Below the pieces are notes generated by a model. That model did no database searches. It was given only the letters and a program-made list of their open reading frames with translations, and was not told where the DNA came from. DNA of 64,000 bases from Bacteroidota bacterium (GTDB lineage: Bacteria; Bacteroidota; Bacteroidia; B-17B0; Aurantibacillaceae). Below, in pieces: positions 36,892-45,635 of this stretch. The position numbers and the translations under genes were made by a program. Where the stretch lies: the NCBI GenBank assembly GCA_030684395.1, contig JAUXTT010000037.1, forward strand, positions 28,888-92,887, read 5' to 3'. How positions within the stretch are numbered: position 1 is the first letter of the stretch; every line of letters starts with the position of its first letter.

Positions 36892-37036
36892 AACGCTGAT
36901 TCCGCGGATATTAGCTGTCAAAAACCCGCATAATCAGCTGTTGAGATTACTTTGGAGTCAATTTGTAGTATTAATGAGTGATGTTTTCCGTAATGAAACC
37001 TTTAAAGAATTCGCATAATCTGCGGAAGTCCGCGGC
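36892..37036. repeat. Intergenic inverted repeat with CCGCAGATTA motif
   Basis: GCCGCAGATTAACGC (36892-36906) is inverted, with small changes, in GCATAATCTGCGG (37013-37025). CCGCGG occurs near both ends. No ORF is inside the 265-base gap before icd. Confidence 0.5.
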
Positions 37037-37090
37037 TAAAAAAAATAACAAATAATTGCTTTTTTTCTGTGGTAATTTCCCTAAAAAATA

Positions 37091-37098
37091 TATATTTG
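37091..37098 (+). promoter_or_regulatory. -7 box of icd
   Basis: TATATTTG, 34 bases before the icd ATG. Confidence 0.45.
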
Positions 37099-37132
37099 GA
37101 ATTCGAATTAATTAATCAATTCTTTATATATC

Positions 37133-38374
37133 ATGAGCAAAATTAAAGTAGCCAATCCCGTAGTAGAACTAGACGGTGATGAAATGACCCGAATCATTTG
37201 GAAATTTATCAAAGACAAATTGATCGTTCCATATTTGGATGTAGATATTAAATACTTCGATCTTGGAATGGAGCACAGAGATGCAACCAATGATCAGGTT
37301 ACTGTTGATGCTGCTGAAGCGATCAAAAAATACGGCGTTGGAATTAAATGTGCAACTATCACTCCTGATGAGGCACGTGTAAAAGAATTCAACTTAAAAC
37401 AAATGTGGAAATCACCCAACGGAACCATACGCAATATTTTAGATGGTACTGTTTTCCGTGAGCCTATCGTTTGTCAAAATGTTCCTCGTTTGGTTACTAA
37501 CTGGACTGCACCGATCATTGTTGGTCGTCACGCGTTTGGTGATCAGTACAAAGCTACTGATTTTGTAGTGCCAGGAAAAGGTAAATTAACTATGAAGTTT
37601 GAAGGCGAAGACGGAAAAGTAATTGAACATGAGATCTACAAGTTTAATGGACCAGGTGTTGCTATGGGAATGTATAATGTAGAAGAATCTATTCGTGGTT
37701 TTGCACATTCTTGTTTCAATGTTGCACTAAATAAAAAATGGCCTTTGTATCTTTCTACAAAAAATACTATCCTTAAAAAATACGATGGTTTCTTCAAAGA
37801 TATTTTCGAAGAAATTTATCAAAAAGATTACAAAGCTAAATTTGTTGCAGCAGGCATTGTTTACGAACATCGTTTGATTGATGATATGGTTGCTTCTGCA
37901 TTAAAATGGAATGGTAATTTTGTTTGGGCTTGTAAAAACTATGATGGAGATGTTCAGTCTGACAGCGTTGCTCAAGGATTCGGATCTCTTGGTTTAATGA
38001 CTTCAGTATTAATTACTCCTGATGGGAAAATTATGGAAGCAGAAGCTGCTCATGGCACTGTGACTCGTCACTTCCGTGATCACCAGGCTGGTAAACCAAC
38101 TTCTACTAACCCTGTTGCTTCTATCTATGCATGGACAAGAGGTTTAGAGTTCCGCGGTAAATTAGATGGAAACCAGGAATTAATTAATTTCTGTCACGCA
38201 TTAGAGCAGGTTTGTGTTGAAACAATTGAAAGTGGTAAAATGACAAAAGACTTAGCTGTATGTGTACACGGAAATAAAGTTGAGTTAGGTAAACATTACC
38301 TGAATACACAAGATTTCTTAGATGCATTGGATCAAAACTTAAAGAAAAAATTAGCTGCTAAGGTTTTAGCTTAA
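37133..38374 (+). CDS. icd: NADP-dependent isocitrate dehydrogenase, eukaryotic-like type
   Basis: This 413-residue enzyme oxidatively decarboxylates isocitrate to 2-oxoglutarate in the TCA cycle. The N-terminus [19 protein letters not shown] and the sequences [20 protein letters not shown] and [25 protein letters not shown] place it with the homodimeric eukaryote-like NADP enzymes rather than the E. coli type. Length is normal and no residues are missing. It is monocistronic and ends at a terminator. Confidence 0.96.
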   Translation: MSKIKVANPVVELDGDEMTRIIWKFIKDKLIVPYLDVDIKYFDLGMEHRDATNDQVTVDAAEAIKKYGVGIKCATITPDEARVKEFNLKQMWKSPNGTIRNILDGTVFREPIVCQNVPRLVTNWTAPIIVGRHAFGDQYKATDFVVPGKGKLTMKFEGEDGKVIEHEIYKFNGPGVAMGMYNVEESIRGFAHSCFNVALNKKWPLYLSTKNTILKKYDGFFKDIFEEIYQKDYKAKFVAAGIVYEHRLIDDMVASALKWNGNFVWACKNYDGDVQSDSVAQGFGSLGLMTSVLITPDGKIMEAEAAHGTVTRHFRDHQAGKPTSTNPVASIYAWTRGLEFRGKLDGNQELINFCHALEQVCVETIESGKMTKDLAVCVHGNKVELGKHYLNTQDFLDALDQNLKKKLAAKVLA

Positions 38375-38397
38375 TTTTTTATATCTTGATAATAATA

Positions 38398-38444
38398 GAG
38401 CCGTCCGGTTCCTGAGCTTAGTCGAAGGAAGGACGGCTTTTTTT
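38398..38444 (+). terminator. icd terminator containing a dispersed repeat
   Basis: AGCCGTCCGGTTCC (38399-38412) pairs with GGAAGGACGGCT (38427-38438), then T-run. The loop CTGAGCTTAGTCGAAGG resembles that of the hpf terminator. Confidence 0.8.
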
Positions 38445-38474
38445 ATCCTTGAAAATTTAAGAAGCAAAAAACCT

Positions 38475-38482
38475 TACCTTTG
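38475..38482 (+). promoter_or_regulatory. -7 box of the CCA-enzyme gene, five bases before its GTG start
   Basis: TACCTTTG with TTG at 38449-38451. It implies a start of transcription at or near the GTG. AGCAAAAAACCTTA precedes it, as before aroC. Confidence 0.45.
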
Positions 38483-38487
38483 CACTC

Positions 38488-39879
38488 GTGAAACAACATT
38501 TAGAGCATCCTGTTTTTAAAATAATTGCTGATTGTGCCGATGAGTTGGGTGTACAGGCATTTGTAATTGGTGGATTTGTGCGCGATATTTTCCTGAAGAG
38601 GGAAAGTAAGGATATTGATGTGGTTACAATTGGTAAAGGCATTGAGCTCGCAAGTTTGGTGCATAAAAAGATAGGTAGAGAAACTTATTTGTCTGTGTTC
38701 AAAAATTTTGGAACTGCGCAAATAAAGATCGATGACTTGGAAGTGGAATTTGTTGGTGCCCGGAAAGAATCTTACAATCGTGATTCACGCAAGCCAATTG
38801 TAGAAGATGGTACTTTGGAAGATGATCAGAACAGAAGAGATTTTACCATTAATGCACTTGCTATTGGGTTGAATAAAGAACGTTTCGGAGAATTGCTTGA
38901 TCCTTTCGGTGGAATTGAAGATTTGAACAATAAAATCATTCGTACACCTTTGGCTCCGGACATTACTTACAGCGACGATCCATTACGTATGATGCGTGCT
39001 ATTCGTTTTGCAACGCAATTAAATTTTACTATTGAAGAAAACTCTCTGAAAGCAATTTCTGAGAATAAAGAACGTATTTCTATTGTTTCCAAAGAACGTA
39101 TTAGCGATGAATTGAATAAGATCATTCTTTCACCTGTTCCTTCTGTTGGATTTAAATTGTTGTTTGATACAGGGTTGTTGCATTTGATCTTTCCTGAAAT
39201 GGTGAAGTTGTATGGAGTAGAAACCATCAATGGAAAATCTCATAAGGATAATTTTTACCATACACTCGAGGTTTTAGATAATACAGCTCGTAACACCAAT
39301 GACCTTTGGTTAAGATGGGCAGCAATTCTACACGATATTGCAAAACCTGCAACTAAACGTTTTGAACCTGATCACGGTTGGACTTTCCACGGACATGAAG
39401 ACAAAGGTGCACGTATGGTTCCAAAGATCTTCGCAAGTTTAAAATTGCCTTTGAATGAGAAGATGAAGTATGTTCAGAAATTAGTATTACTTCATTTACG
39501 TCCGATAGTATTGGCAAAAACAGAAATTACGGATAGCGCAGTACGCCGTGTAATGTTTGAGGCAGGAGAAGATGTGGAAGATCTAATGACTTTATGTGAA
39601 GCGGATATCACTACAAAAAATCCGAATAAAGTAAAACGATATTTACACAACTTCGAGATCGTTCGTCAGAAGATGAAAGAGCTCGAAGAAAAAGATAAGA
39701 TCCGTAACTGGCAACCGCCGGTAAGTGGAGAAGAAATCATGGCAATGTTTGATCTGCAGCCCTGCAAAAAAGTAGGTGACTTAAAGAATGCTTTGAAAGA
39801 TGCTATTTTGGATGGAATTATTCCTAATGAAAAAGAAGCTGGATTGGCGTTTTTAAAAGATGCTTTTACGAAGATGTAA
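38488..39879 (+). CDS. CCA tRNA nucleotidyltransferase / poly(A) polymerase-type with HD domain
   Basis: This 463-residue enzyme has the class II nucleotidyltransferase motif [25 protein letters not shown] (residues 25-50) and the downstream DRRDFTIN-like [15 protein letters not shown]-binding helices follow, and then an HD phosphohydrolase domain with [17 protein letters not shown] and ILHDIAKP. It probably adds or repairs the CCA end of tRNA. The start codon is GTG, chosen because a -7 box lies five bases before it. Confidence 0.9.
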   Translation: MKQHLEHPVFKIIADCADELGVQAFVIGGFVRDIFLKRESKDIDVVTIGKGIELASLVHKKIGRETYLSVFKNFGTAQIKIDDLEVEFVGARKESYNRDSRKPIVEDGTLEDDQNRRDFTINALAIGLNKERFGELLDPFGGIEDLNNKIIRTPLAPDITYSDDPLRMMRAIRFATQLNFTIEENSLKAISENKERISIVSKERISDELNKIILSPVPSVGFKLLFDTGLLHLIFPEMVKLYGVETINGKSHKDNFYHTLEVLDNTARNTNDLWLRWAAILHDIAKPATKRFEPDHGWTFHGHEDKGARMVPKIFASLKLPLNEKMKYVQKLVLLHLRPIVLAKTEITDSAVRRVMFEAGEDVEDLMTLCEADITTKNPNKVKRYLHNFEIVRQKMKELEEKDKIRNWQPPVSGEEIMAMFDLQPCKKVGDLKNALKDAILDGIIPNEKEAGLAFLKDAFTKM

Positions 39880-39915
39880 TTCTTTCCTTGAAATTGTAAT
39901 GTCAATATGAGGACA

Positions 39916-39988
39916 ATGTCAGTTCGAGCGAAGTCGGGACTTATGTGCCCAGTTCTCCGAATGTTCTCGACTTCGCTCGAACTGACAT
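39916..39988. repeat. Perfect 21-bp inverted repeat
   Basis: The 21-base arms at 39916-39936 and 39968-39988 are exact reverse complements, with a 31-base loop. Each contains TTCGAGCGAAGTCG. It lies between convergent genes and may act as a bidirectional terminator. Confidence 0.85.
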
Positions 39989-40001
39989 CGCATTTGGTTT
40001 A

Positions 40002-40385
40002 TTACAAAACCAATTCCTCAAATAATCTCTTAGCCGTCTGTTCCAAATCATTACACATTCCGGGATGCGGCCTCGATGTTTGAATGGCCGAACTTCTTAC
40101 TGCAGTTAACCACCTGAATCTTTCCGGAACATCCATCAAAGCAATAGGTCCGCATTTTTCGGTTCCCATGGCTATTTTTTCGAACGAATGTAAATTGGAT
40201 TTAATCTGATCAACATCCAGTTCTTTGGAGAAGGAAAGAAGTTTAATTTCATCCAAATTAAAATGCACTTTAATGAATTTTGCTTTTTTGCAAAAGAGAA
40301 TGATTCCTACATTGAGGAATTCTTCCCGTTCTACAACAGGTAACACACGTATGGTGGCATACTCATATAAGTGCTGCTCTGGCAT
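40002..40385 (-). CDS. DUF3037 protein
   Basis: This 127-residue protein (MPEQHLYEYATIRVLPVVEREEFLNVGIILFCKKAKF) fits the DUF3037 family, which has no established function. It overlaps the upstream HipA-like kinase gene by 23 bases on the same strand, so the two are strongly coupled. DUF3037 and HipA-like kinase genes are often paired. Its N-terminal beta-rich half and C-terminal helical part (FRWLTAVRSSAIQTSRPHP) are complete. Confidence 0.85.
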   Translation of the reverse strand: MPEQHLYEYATIRVLPVVEREEFLNVGIILFCKKAKFIKVHFNLDEIKLLSFSKELDVDQIKSNLHSFEKIAMGTEKCGPIALMDVPERFRWLTAVRSSAIQTSRPHPGMCNDLEQTAKRLFEELVL

Positions 40386-41157
40386 TTTGTGCTTCTTTTA
40401 TAAAAATGGCTGAGTGATCTAATCGGATCAATAAAAACTTAACGTAAACTTCTCTTAACTCATCCGGACTTTCATCCATTCCTTCCCATTGCAGCCATTC
40501 ATCCGGGATGAGGGACACAATTTCTCTTATCTTTTCTTCAGTTAATAGTTTTTTGAATTCAGTATCTACTTCATTTAACACAGTAGCTTGCGGAAGAACT
40601 ACATGATCTTTGATCAAAGTAAAAGCACTTTTAGCATGTGTTTCCCAGTTTACCCATGAGTGATGAAAATACAAACTTGCACCATGATCGATCAGCCATA
40701 ACTCTTTATGCCAGATCAACATATTGGTGTTCCTGAAAGTTCTGTCAACATTGGTAATAAAAGCATCCAGCCAAACTATCTGAGAAGCCTTTTTTGCATC
40801 CAGCGTAGTAACAACAGGATCGAATGTAATAGCGCCCGATAAAAAGTGTAATGCTAAATTTAGCCCCTTACTTCCTTGCAGTAAATCCTGAATTTCTTCG
40901 TCAGCTTCCGTTCTTCCAAAAGCTTCATCTAAATTCGCAAAAACCAGTTCGGGAATTTGTAAACCCAAAGTACGGGCAATTTCTCCACCAATTAATTCTG
41001 CAATCAATGCTTTTGGCCCGTGACCGTTACCTTTAAACTTTAATACATATTTAAAATCGTCGTCAGCTTCAGCCAGTGCAGGCAAAGAACCACCTTCCCT
41101 TAAAGGAGTGATGTAACGTGTTACATTTACGGTTCTTAATGAAGCTGTTTTTAGCAT
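40363..41157 (-). CDS. HipA-like kinase-domain protein
   Basis: This 264-residue protein has a HipA-like kinase fold. KFKGNGHGPKALIAELIGGEIARTLGL is the ATP-loop region, NVDRTFRNTNML supplies the catalytic Asp and Asn, and LWLIDHGASLYFHH carries the metal-binding Asp. It is shorter than full HipA toxins and no HipB-like HTH gene is adjacent. Its partner is the overlapping DUF3037 gene. Substrate is unknown. The -7 box TACTTTTG on the minus strand (41163-41170) ends five bases before the ATG. Confidence 0.85.
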   Translation of the reverse strand: MLKTASLRTVNVTRYITPLREGGSLPALAEADDDFKYVLKFKGNGHGPKALIAELIGGEIARTLGLQIPELVFANLDEAFGRTEADEEIQDLLQGSKGLNLALHFLSGAITFDPVVTTLDAKKASQIVWLDAFITNVDRTFRNTNMLIWHKELWLIDHGASLYFHHSWVNWETHAKSAFTLIKDHVVLPQATVLNEVDTEFKKLLTEEKIREIVSLIPDEWLQWEGMDESPDELREVYVKFLLIRLDHSAIFIKEAQNARAALI

Positions 41158-41162
41158 TAGCT

Positions 41163-41247
41163 CAAAAGTACAAAATAAAGTGCTTGATTTAATTTGTTAG
41201 TTTTAGCGACTAAGAAAGTCATAATTACTATTTTTACCTTAAATTTG
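41163..41247. promoter_or_regulatory. Divergent promoters of the HipA-like and AI-2E genes
   Basis: TACTTTTG (minus strand, 41163-41170) faces the kinase gene and TAAATTTG (plus strand, 41240-41247) faces the permease gene. Each ends five bases from its ATG, so both transcripts should be nearly leaderless. Confidence 0.55.
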
Positions 41248-41252
41248 AGACT

Positions 41253-42368
41253 ATGAAGTTCAGAACCTATTTAATTCCCATTTTATCTATTCTGGCCATT
41301 GCTGCATTCGTTTGGGTTTTTACAAAAGTGGTGATGTATTTGCTTATTGCGTCTATTCTCACATTAGTATCTCAACCTTTGGTGAAACTGTACTCGAAAA
41401 TAAAAATAAAAAATTTCCACCTTCCTGATTCTATTGTTTCACTGTTTACTATTTTAACACTCATTGGAAGTGTTATTTGCATTGCAATGTTGTTTGCGCC
41501 TATTTTAATAAACGAAATTAAATTTCTTTCCACACTTAATTTTAATACGGTCTTTAGTGACATTATTACTCAATTTCCCCGAATAAAATCATTGCTGTCA
41601 AATTTTGGAACTGATCAGGAAATTACTTTGGCTATTACAAAACAAGTTAACAATGCTCTTAACTTCAAAAACATTAGCACTTTATTAAATGATTTGTTTT
41701 CTACAGCAGGCTCAGTTTTAGGAGGTACATTGGCTGTTTTGTTTATCACCTTTTTTTTAATAAAAGAAAACAGAATGGCGTTTCAGGCAGTATTGCTTGT
41801 GACACCGTCTAATTACGAAGAAGAGATAAAAGATATTTTGAGAACAACTAAAAGCCTCCTTTCTAAGTATTTTGTGGGGCTTTTTATAGATGTATTGATT
41901 GTTTCCGTTTTGGTAACTTCAACTATGTTATTTTTGGGAATCAAAAATGCTGTTCTAATAGGGGTATTTACGGGCATTATGAATATCATTCCTTATTTAG
42001 GTCCACTTATAAGTGGTATGTTTGCCATTATTTTGGGAGTTACAGGTTGCATCGAATATGGTCAGATAGAAGAAGTGAGGCCGGTAATAACTAAAATTTT
42101 CTTTGTGTTGTTGGGTGTAAATTTAATTGATGGTTTTTTTATTCAACCATATATTTTTAGCAATTCAGTGAAGGCACATCCACTGGAGATTTTTTTGGTA
42201 ATCCTTATGGCCGCTTCTGTAGCAGGTATTTGGGGGATGGTGGTTGCTATTCCAACTTATACCTTGCTTCGGATTATAGCGAAAGAATTTTTGGTCAATT
42301 TTAAATTCTTTAAAAAAATTACGGATAGTATTCCCGAATCGCAGGAAAACCTCACTAGTAAAAATTAA
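41253..42368 (+). CDS. AI-2E family transporter
   Basis: This 371-residue integral membrane protein fits the AI-2E (TqsA/YdiK) family: early double TM region (residues 5-50), mid-region FITFFLIKENR, and the conserved FTGIMNIIPYLGPLISGM near residue 245, followed by GVNLIDGFFIQPYIFSNSVKAHPLEI. Members export small molecules or act as Na+/H+ antiporters. A role in autoinducer-2 is not implied here. Transcribed with DUF2461 (11-base gap). Confidence 0.9.
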   Translation: MKFRTYLIPILSILAIAAFVWVFTKVVMYLLIASILTLVSQPLVKLYSKIKIKNFHLPDSIVSLFTILTLIGSVICIAMLFAPILINEIKFLSTLNFNTVFSDIITQFPRIKSLLSNFGTDQEITLAITKQVNNALNFKNISTLLNDLFSTAGSVLGGTLAVLFITFFLIKENRMAFQAVLLVTPSNYEEEIKDILRTTKSLLSKYFVGLFIDVLIVSVLVTSTMLFLGIKNAVLIGVFTGIMNIIPYLGPLISGMFAIILGVTGCIEYGQIEEVRPVITKIFFVLLGVNLIDGFFIQPYIFSNSVKAHPLEIFLVILMAASVAGIWGMVVAIPTYTLLRIIAKEFLVNFKFFKKITDSIPESQENLTSKN

Positions 42369-42379
42369 AATTCATTTTT

Positions 42380-43033
42380 ATGCAGGAAGTATTAAAATTT
42401 TTAGCCTCTTTAGGAAAAAACAACAACAAAGATTGGTTCGATAAGAACAAGAAAATTTATACAGAGGCAAAAGAAACATTCAAGACTGAAGTAGCAAAAA
42501 TCATAGCAGCGTGCAATAAATTTGATCCGGCTATTACGGGTATCGATCCTGCTAAATGTTTATTCCGTATTAACAGAGATGTACGCTTCAGTAAAGATAA
42601 ATCACCCTACAAAACAAACTTTGGTGCCATCATCACTCCAGGCGGAAAAAATGCAGAGATGGCAGGCTATTATGTTCATATAGAGCCGGGAAAATCATTT
42701 ATAGCCGCAGGAAGCCACATGCCTATGCCCGATTATCTGCAAGCTATTCGTCAGGAAATTGACTATAATGCAGCAGAGTTCAGAAAGATCTTAAAAGCGA
42801 AGGACTTTGTTGCAAACTATAAAGAGCTTGTTAAGGAAGGTGCTTTAAAAAATGCTCCAAAAGGTTTTGAAAAAGACAATCAGAACCTGGATCTATTGCG
42901 CCTAAAGGAATTTATTGTTGTAAAGAAGATTGCAGATAAGGAGATCTTGTCTAAAACCTTTGCCGCTGATCTTGCAAAAAGCTTTAAAGCCGCTTTGCCT
43001 TTAAACAGTTTCCTTAGACGGGTTAAAGATTAA
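42380..43033 (+). CDS. DUF2461 protein
   Basis: This 217-residue cytoplasmic protein belongs to DUF2461 (TIGR02453-like): FLASLGKNNNKDWFDKNKKIYTEAKETF near the N-terminus and INRDVRFSKDKSPYKTNFG, YVHIEPGKSFIAAGSHMP in the middle. No biochemical function is established. It follows the AI-2E gene by 11 bases and is probably co-transcribed. Confidence 0.88.
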   Translation: MQEVLKFLASLGKNNNKDWFDKNKKIYTEAKETFKTEVAKIIAACNKFDPAITGIDPAKCLFRINRDVRFSKDKSPYKTNFGAIITPGGKNAEMAGYYVHIEPGKSFIAAGSHMPMPDYLQAIRQEIDYNAAEFRKILKAKDFVANYKELVKEGALKNAPKGFEKDNQNLDLLRLKEFIVVKKIADKEILSKTFAADLAKSFKAALPLNSFLRRVKD

Positions 43034-43139
43034 CCAATGTACCTGAAATAAGTCTTTGTAGCTAATTCCAATAAAATTCTTTTTCTACTTCCTTAAAAGC
43101 CTAAAATTGAGTATTTTCGTTGCCTCAATTAAATAAGCT

Positions 43140-44108
43140 ATGAGCAAATTAATATTGGCCAACGATGGCATGGATGATTTAGGTAAAGAATTGTTGGAAA
43201 AAGCAGGCTTTACAGTAGTAACTGAAAAAGTGGCTCAGGAAAATCTGATCAACGAGATCAATCAAAAAAACTATGTAGCATTAACTGTAAGAAGTGCAAC
43301 CAAAGTGCGTAAAGATATTATTGATGCATGTCCAAACCTTAAAGTAATTGCCCGTGGTGGAGTAGGTATGGATAATATTGATGTTGAATATGCTTTGTCA
43401 AAAGGAATAAAAGTGATAAACACACCTGCTGCATCTTCCAACTCGGTAGCTGAATTGGTATTCGCTCACATGTATGGAGCTGCTCGTTTTTTATACGACA
43501 GTAACAGAAATATGCCTTCAACCGGAAATACTAAATTCGATGATCTAAAAAAGAAATATTCTAAGGGAATTGAACTTACCGGTAAAACAATTGGTATTGT
43601 CGGTTTTGGGAGAATCGGAAAAGAAGTTGCGCGTATTGCACTGGGTTCAGGAATGAAGGTAGTCGCATCTGATCCTCATCACAAAGAAGGAGAAGTGCAT
43701 GTGAAAATTCACGGAATGGAAGATATAAAAGTTAAAATTCATACTTCCACTTTTGAAGAATTGCTTGCCAAAAGTGATTTCATAACATTGCACGTTCCGA
43801 GCGGAGAGGTATTAGGTGAAAAAGAATTTGCGCAAATGAAAAAAGGAGTGATCCTCATAAATGCTGCCCGTGGTGGAGTTATCAACGAACAAGCCTTGAT
43901 TGCAGCATTGGATTCAGGAAAAGTTGCTCATGCATGTTTGGATGTATTCACAAATGAACCAACTCCTGATTCAGCATTATTAAACCATCCTAAAATTTCA
44001 TTAACTCCGCACATTGGTGCAGCAACCAACGAAGCGCAAGAACGTATCGGGGTTGAATTAGCAACACGACTTATCGAAACACTAAGTGTTGAGAAAGCAC
44101 ATAAATAA
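43140..44108 (+). CDS. serA: D-3-phosphoglycerate dehydrogenase, short form
   Basis: This 322-residue 2-hydroxyacid dehydrogenase oxidises 3-phosphoglycerate in serine biosynthesis. The NAD-binding motif is IGIVGFGRIGKEVARIA; catalytic Arg, Glu and His lie in NAARGGVINEQAL, the conserved Glu region and LTPHIGAATNEAQERIG. There is no C-terminal ACT domain, so serine feedback of the long form is not expected. It lies 80 bases before a DUF1015 gene, a common serine-cluster neighbour in Bacteroidota. serC is not in the window. Confidence 0.93.
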   Translation: MSKLILANDGMDDLGKELLEKAGFTVVTEKVAQENLINEINQKNYVALTVRSATKVRKDIIDACPNLKVIARGGVGMDNIDVEYALSKGIKVINTPAASSNSVAELVFAHMYGAARFLYDSNRNMPSTGNTKFDDLKKKYSKGIELTGKTIGIVGFGRIGKEVARIALGSGMKVVASDPHHKEGEVHVKIHGMEDIKVKIHTSTFEELLAKSDFITLHVPSGEVLGEKEFAQMKKGVILINAARGGVINEQALIAALDSGKVAHACLDVFTNEPTPDSALLNHPKISLTPHIGAATNEAQERIGVELATRLIETLSVEKAHK

Positions 44109-44188
44109 ATCATATATGGAGGGCAGGTTTCTCGTTTCGGGTTATTGTATAAACCAGAAACATGAAACCAGAAATAATAAATAGAAAT

Positions 44189-45448
44189 ATGGCGAAGATT
44201 TTACCTTTTAGAGCAATACGACCGGAGAACGATAAGGTTCACCTGGTGGCATCGCGTTCGGTGGATGGCTATAATCCTGCTGAGTTAAAAGAAAAATTAG
44301 CCGGTAATCCCTTTTCGTTTTTGCATGTTATTAATCCTGATTTCCATGATGGAGAAAAAACAAAACCTGGTTCCAAAGAAAGATTGGTAAAGATCAAAAA
44401 ACGATTCAAGAGCTTTGTGAAGGAAAATGTTTTTATGCGCGATCCTTCGCCTGCTTATTATATTTATCGTCAGGTAAAAGCCGAGAATGTTTACGTTGGA
44501 ATTATAGGCTGCACCAGCATTGATGATTACATGAATGGTGTTATCAAAATCCATGAGCAAACACTCACCAGCAGAGAAGAGAAACTGAAAGATTATTTGG
44601 AGGTTTGCGAATTTAATGCAGAACCGGTTTTGTTTTGTTATCCCAATAATAAACTGATCGATGATATTACCGCTTCAACCATTACAAAACGTCCCGATTA
44701 TGATTTCACAACCACCGATAGAGTGAGGCATTCACTTTGGGTAGTTGGAGATAAAAAATCAGTTAGAGCAATAGCAGCAGAGTTTGCTTCTATTCCGGCT
44801 GTTTATATTGCTGATGGTCATCATCGTTCTGCATCTTCCGCTTTATTTGGAAAAGTAAAAAGAAGCACAAGAAAAAATGTAAGCGGAAAAGAAGCCTTTA
44901 ATTACTATCTCGGTGTTTTCTTTCCTGAAACTCAATTAAAAATATTTGATTACAACCGTTTGGTGAAAGACCTGGGCGGACTTTCTGACAGTGCATTTAT
45001 AGAGCTGGTTAAAAAAAGTTTTAAAGTAAAACCAGTAAAAGAGAGTGATTACAAACCGGGCCGCAAACATGAATTATCTATGTACCTCGGAGGTAGCTGG
45101 TATTCACTGGAAGCTAAGGAGGGAACGTACAACTCGGAAGATCCTGTTGGAAGCTTAGATGCAGCTATATTAACTGAACATATTTTATCCCCAATACTAG
45201 GCGTTCACGATCTGAAAACGGATAAACGAATAGCTTTTGTTCCGGGAATAAAAGGAAGCAAAGAACTTAAATTACAGGTAGATTCGGGTAAGGCAAAAGC
45301 AGCATTTGGTTTATATCCTGTATCAATGGAACAACTCAAATGGATCGCGGACACCAATAATATCATGCCTCCAAAATCAACCTGGGTAGAACCAAAAATG
45401 CGCAGCGGACTCGTAATCTTCAGTTTGGAAGACGAGAATATTGAGTAA
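44189..45448 (+). CDS. DUF1015 protein
   Basis: This 419-residue cytoplasmic protein starts AKILPFRAIRPENDKVHLVA, the usual DUF1015 N-terminus, so ATG 44189 is preferred to 44162. Conserved stretches are FAVIGCTSIDDY-like IIGCTSIDDYMNGVIKIHEQT and IADGHHRSASSALFG. The family (SerC-linked, GLUG-like fold) has no firm activity. It follows serA after 80 bases. The two were probably inherited together. Confidence 0.9.
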   Translation: MAKILPFRAIRPENDKVHLVASRSVDGYNPAELKEKLAGNPFSFLHVINPDFHDGEKTKPGSKERLVKIKKRFKSFVKENVFMRDPSPAYYIYRQVKAENVYVGIIGCTSIDDYMNGVIKIHEQTLTSREEKLKDYLEVCEFNAEPVLFCYPNNKLIDDITASTITKRPDYDFTTTDRVRHSLWVVGDKKSVRAIAAEFASIPAVYIADGHHRSASSALFGKVKRSTRKNVSGKEAFNYYLGVFFPETQLKIFDYNRLVKDLGGLSDSAFIELVKKSFKVKPVKESDYKPGRKHELSMYLGGSWYSLEAKEGTYNSEDPVGSLDAAILTEHILSPILGVHDLKTDKRIAFVPGIKGSKELKLQVDSGKAKAAFGLYPVSMEQLKWIADTNNIMPPKSTWVEPKMRSGLVIFSLEDENIE

Positions 45449-45635
45449 TTTCCTTTATCATTAGCTGTACCTCAGTTCTGAAATGAATCATAAAAGCAGC
45501 AAAAAATGACCTTTGCTCTGTGAACCTCAGTGTCTGCGTGTGGTGAAAATTGTTCGTAAGTATGTTGATGAATTAATCGCTCCCTCCTTATATTTTGGGC
45601 TTTTTAGGATGAAATTTGTTTATTAAGCATTAACA
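45449..45635. other. Intergenic, no gene seen
   Basis: It contains a short stretch CCTTTGCTCTGTGAACCTC similar to the repeats at 15270 and 30598-30800, but no inverted partner is evident. Confidence 0.4.
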
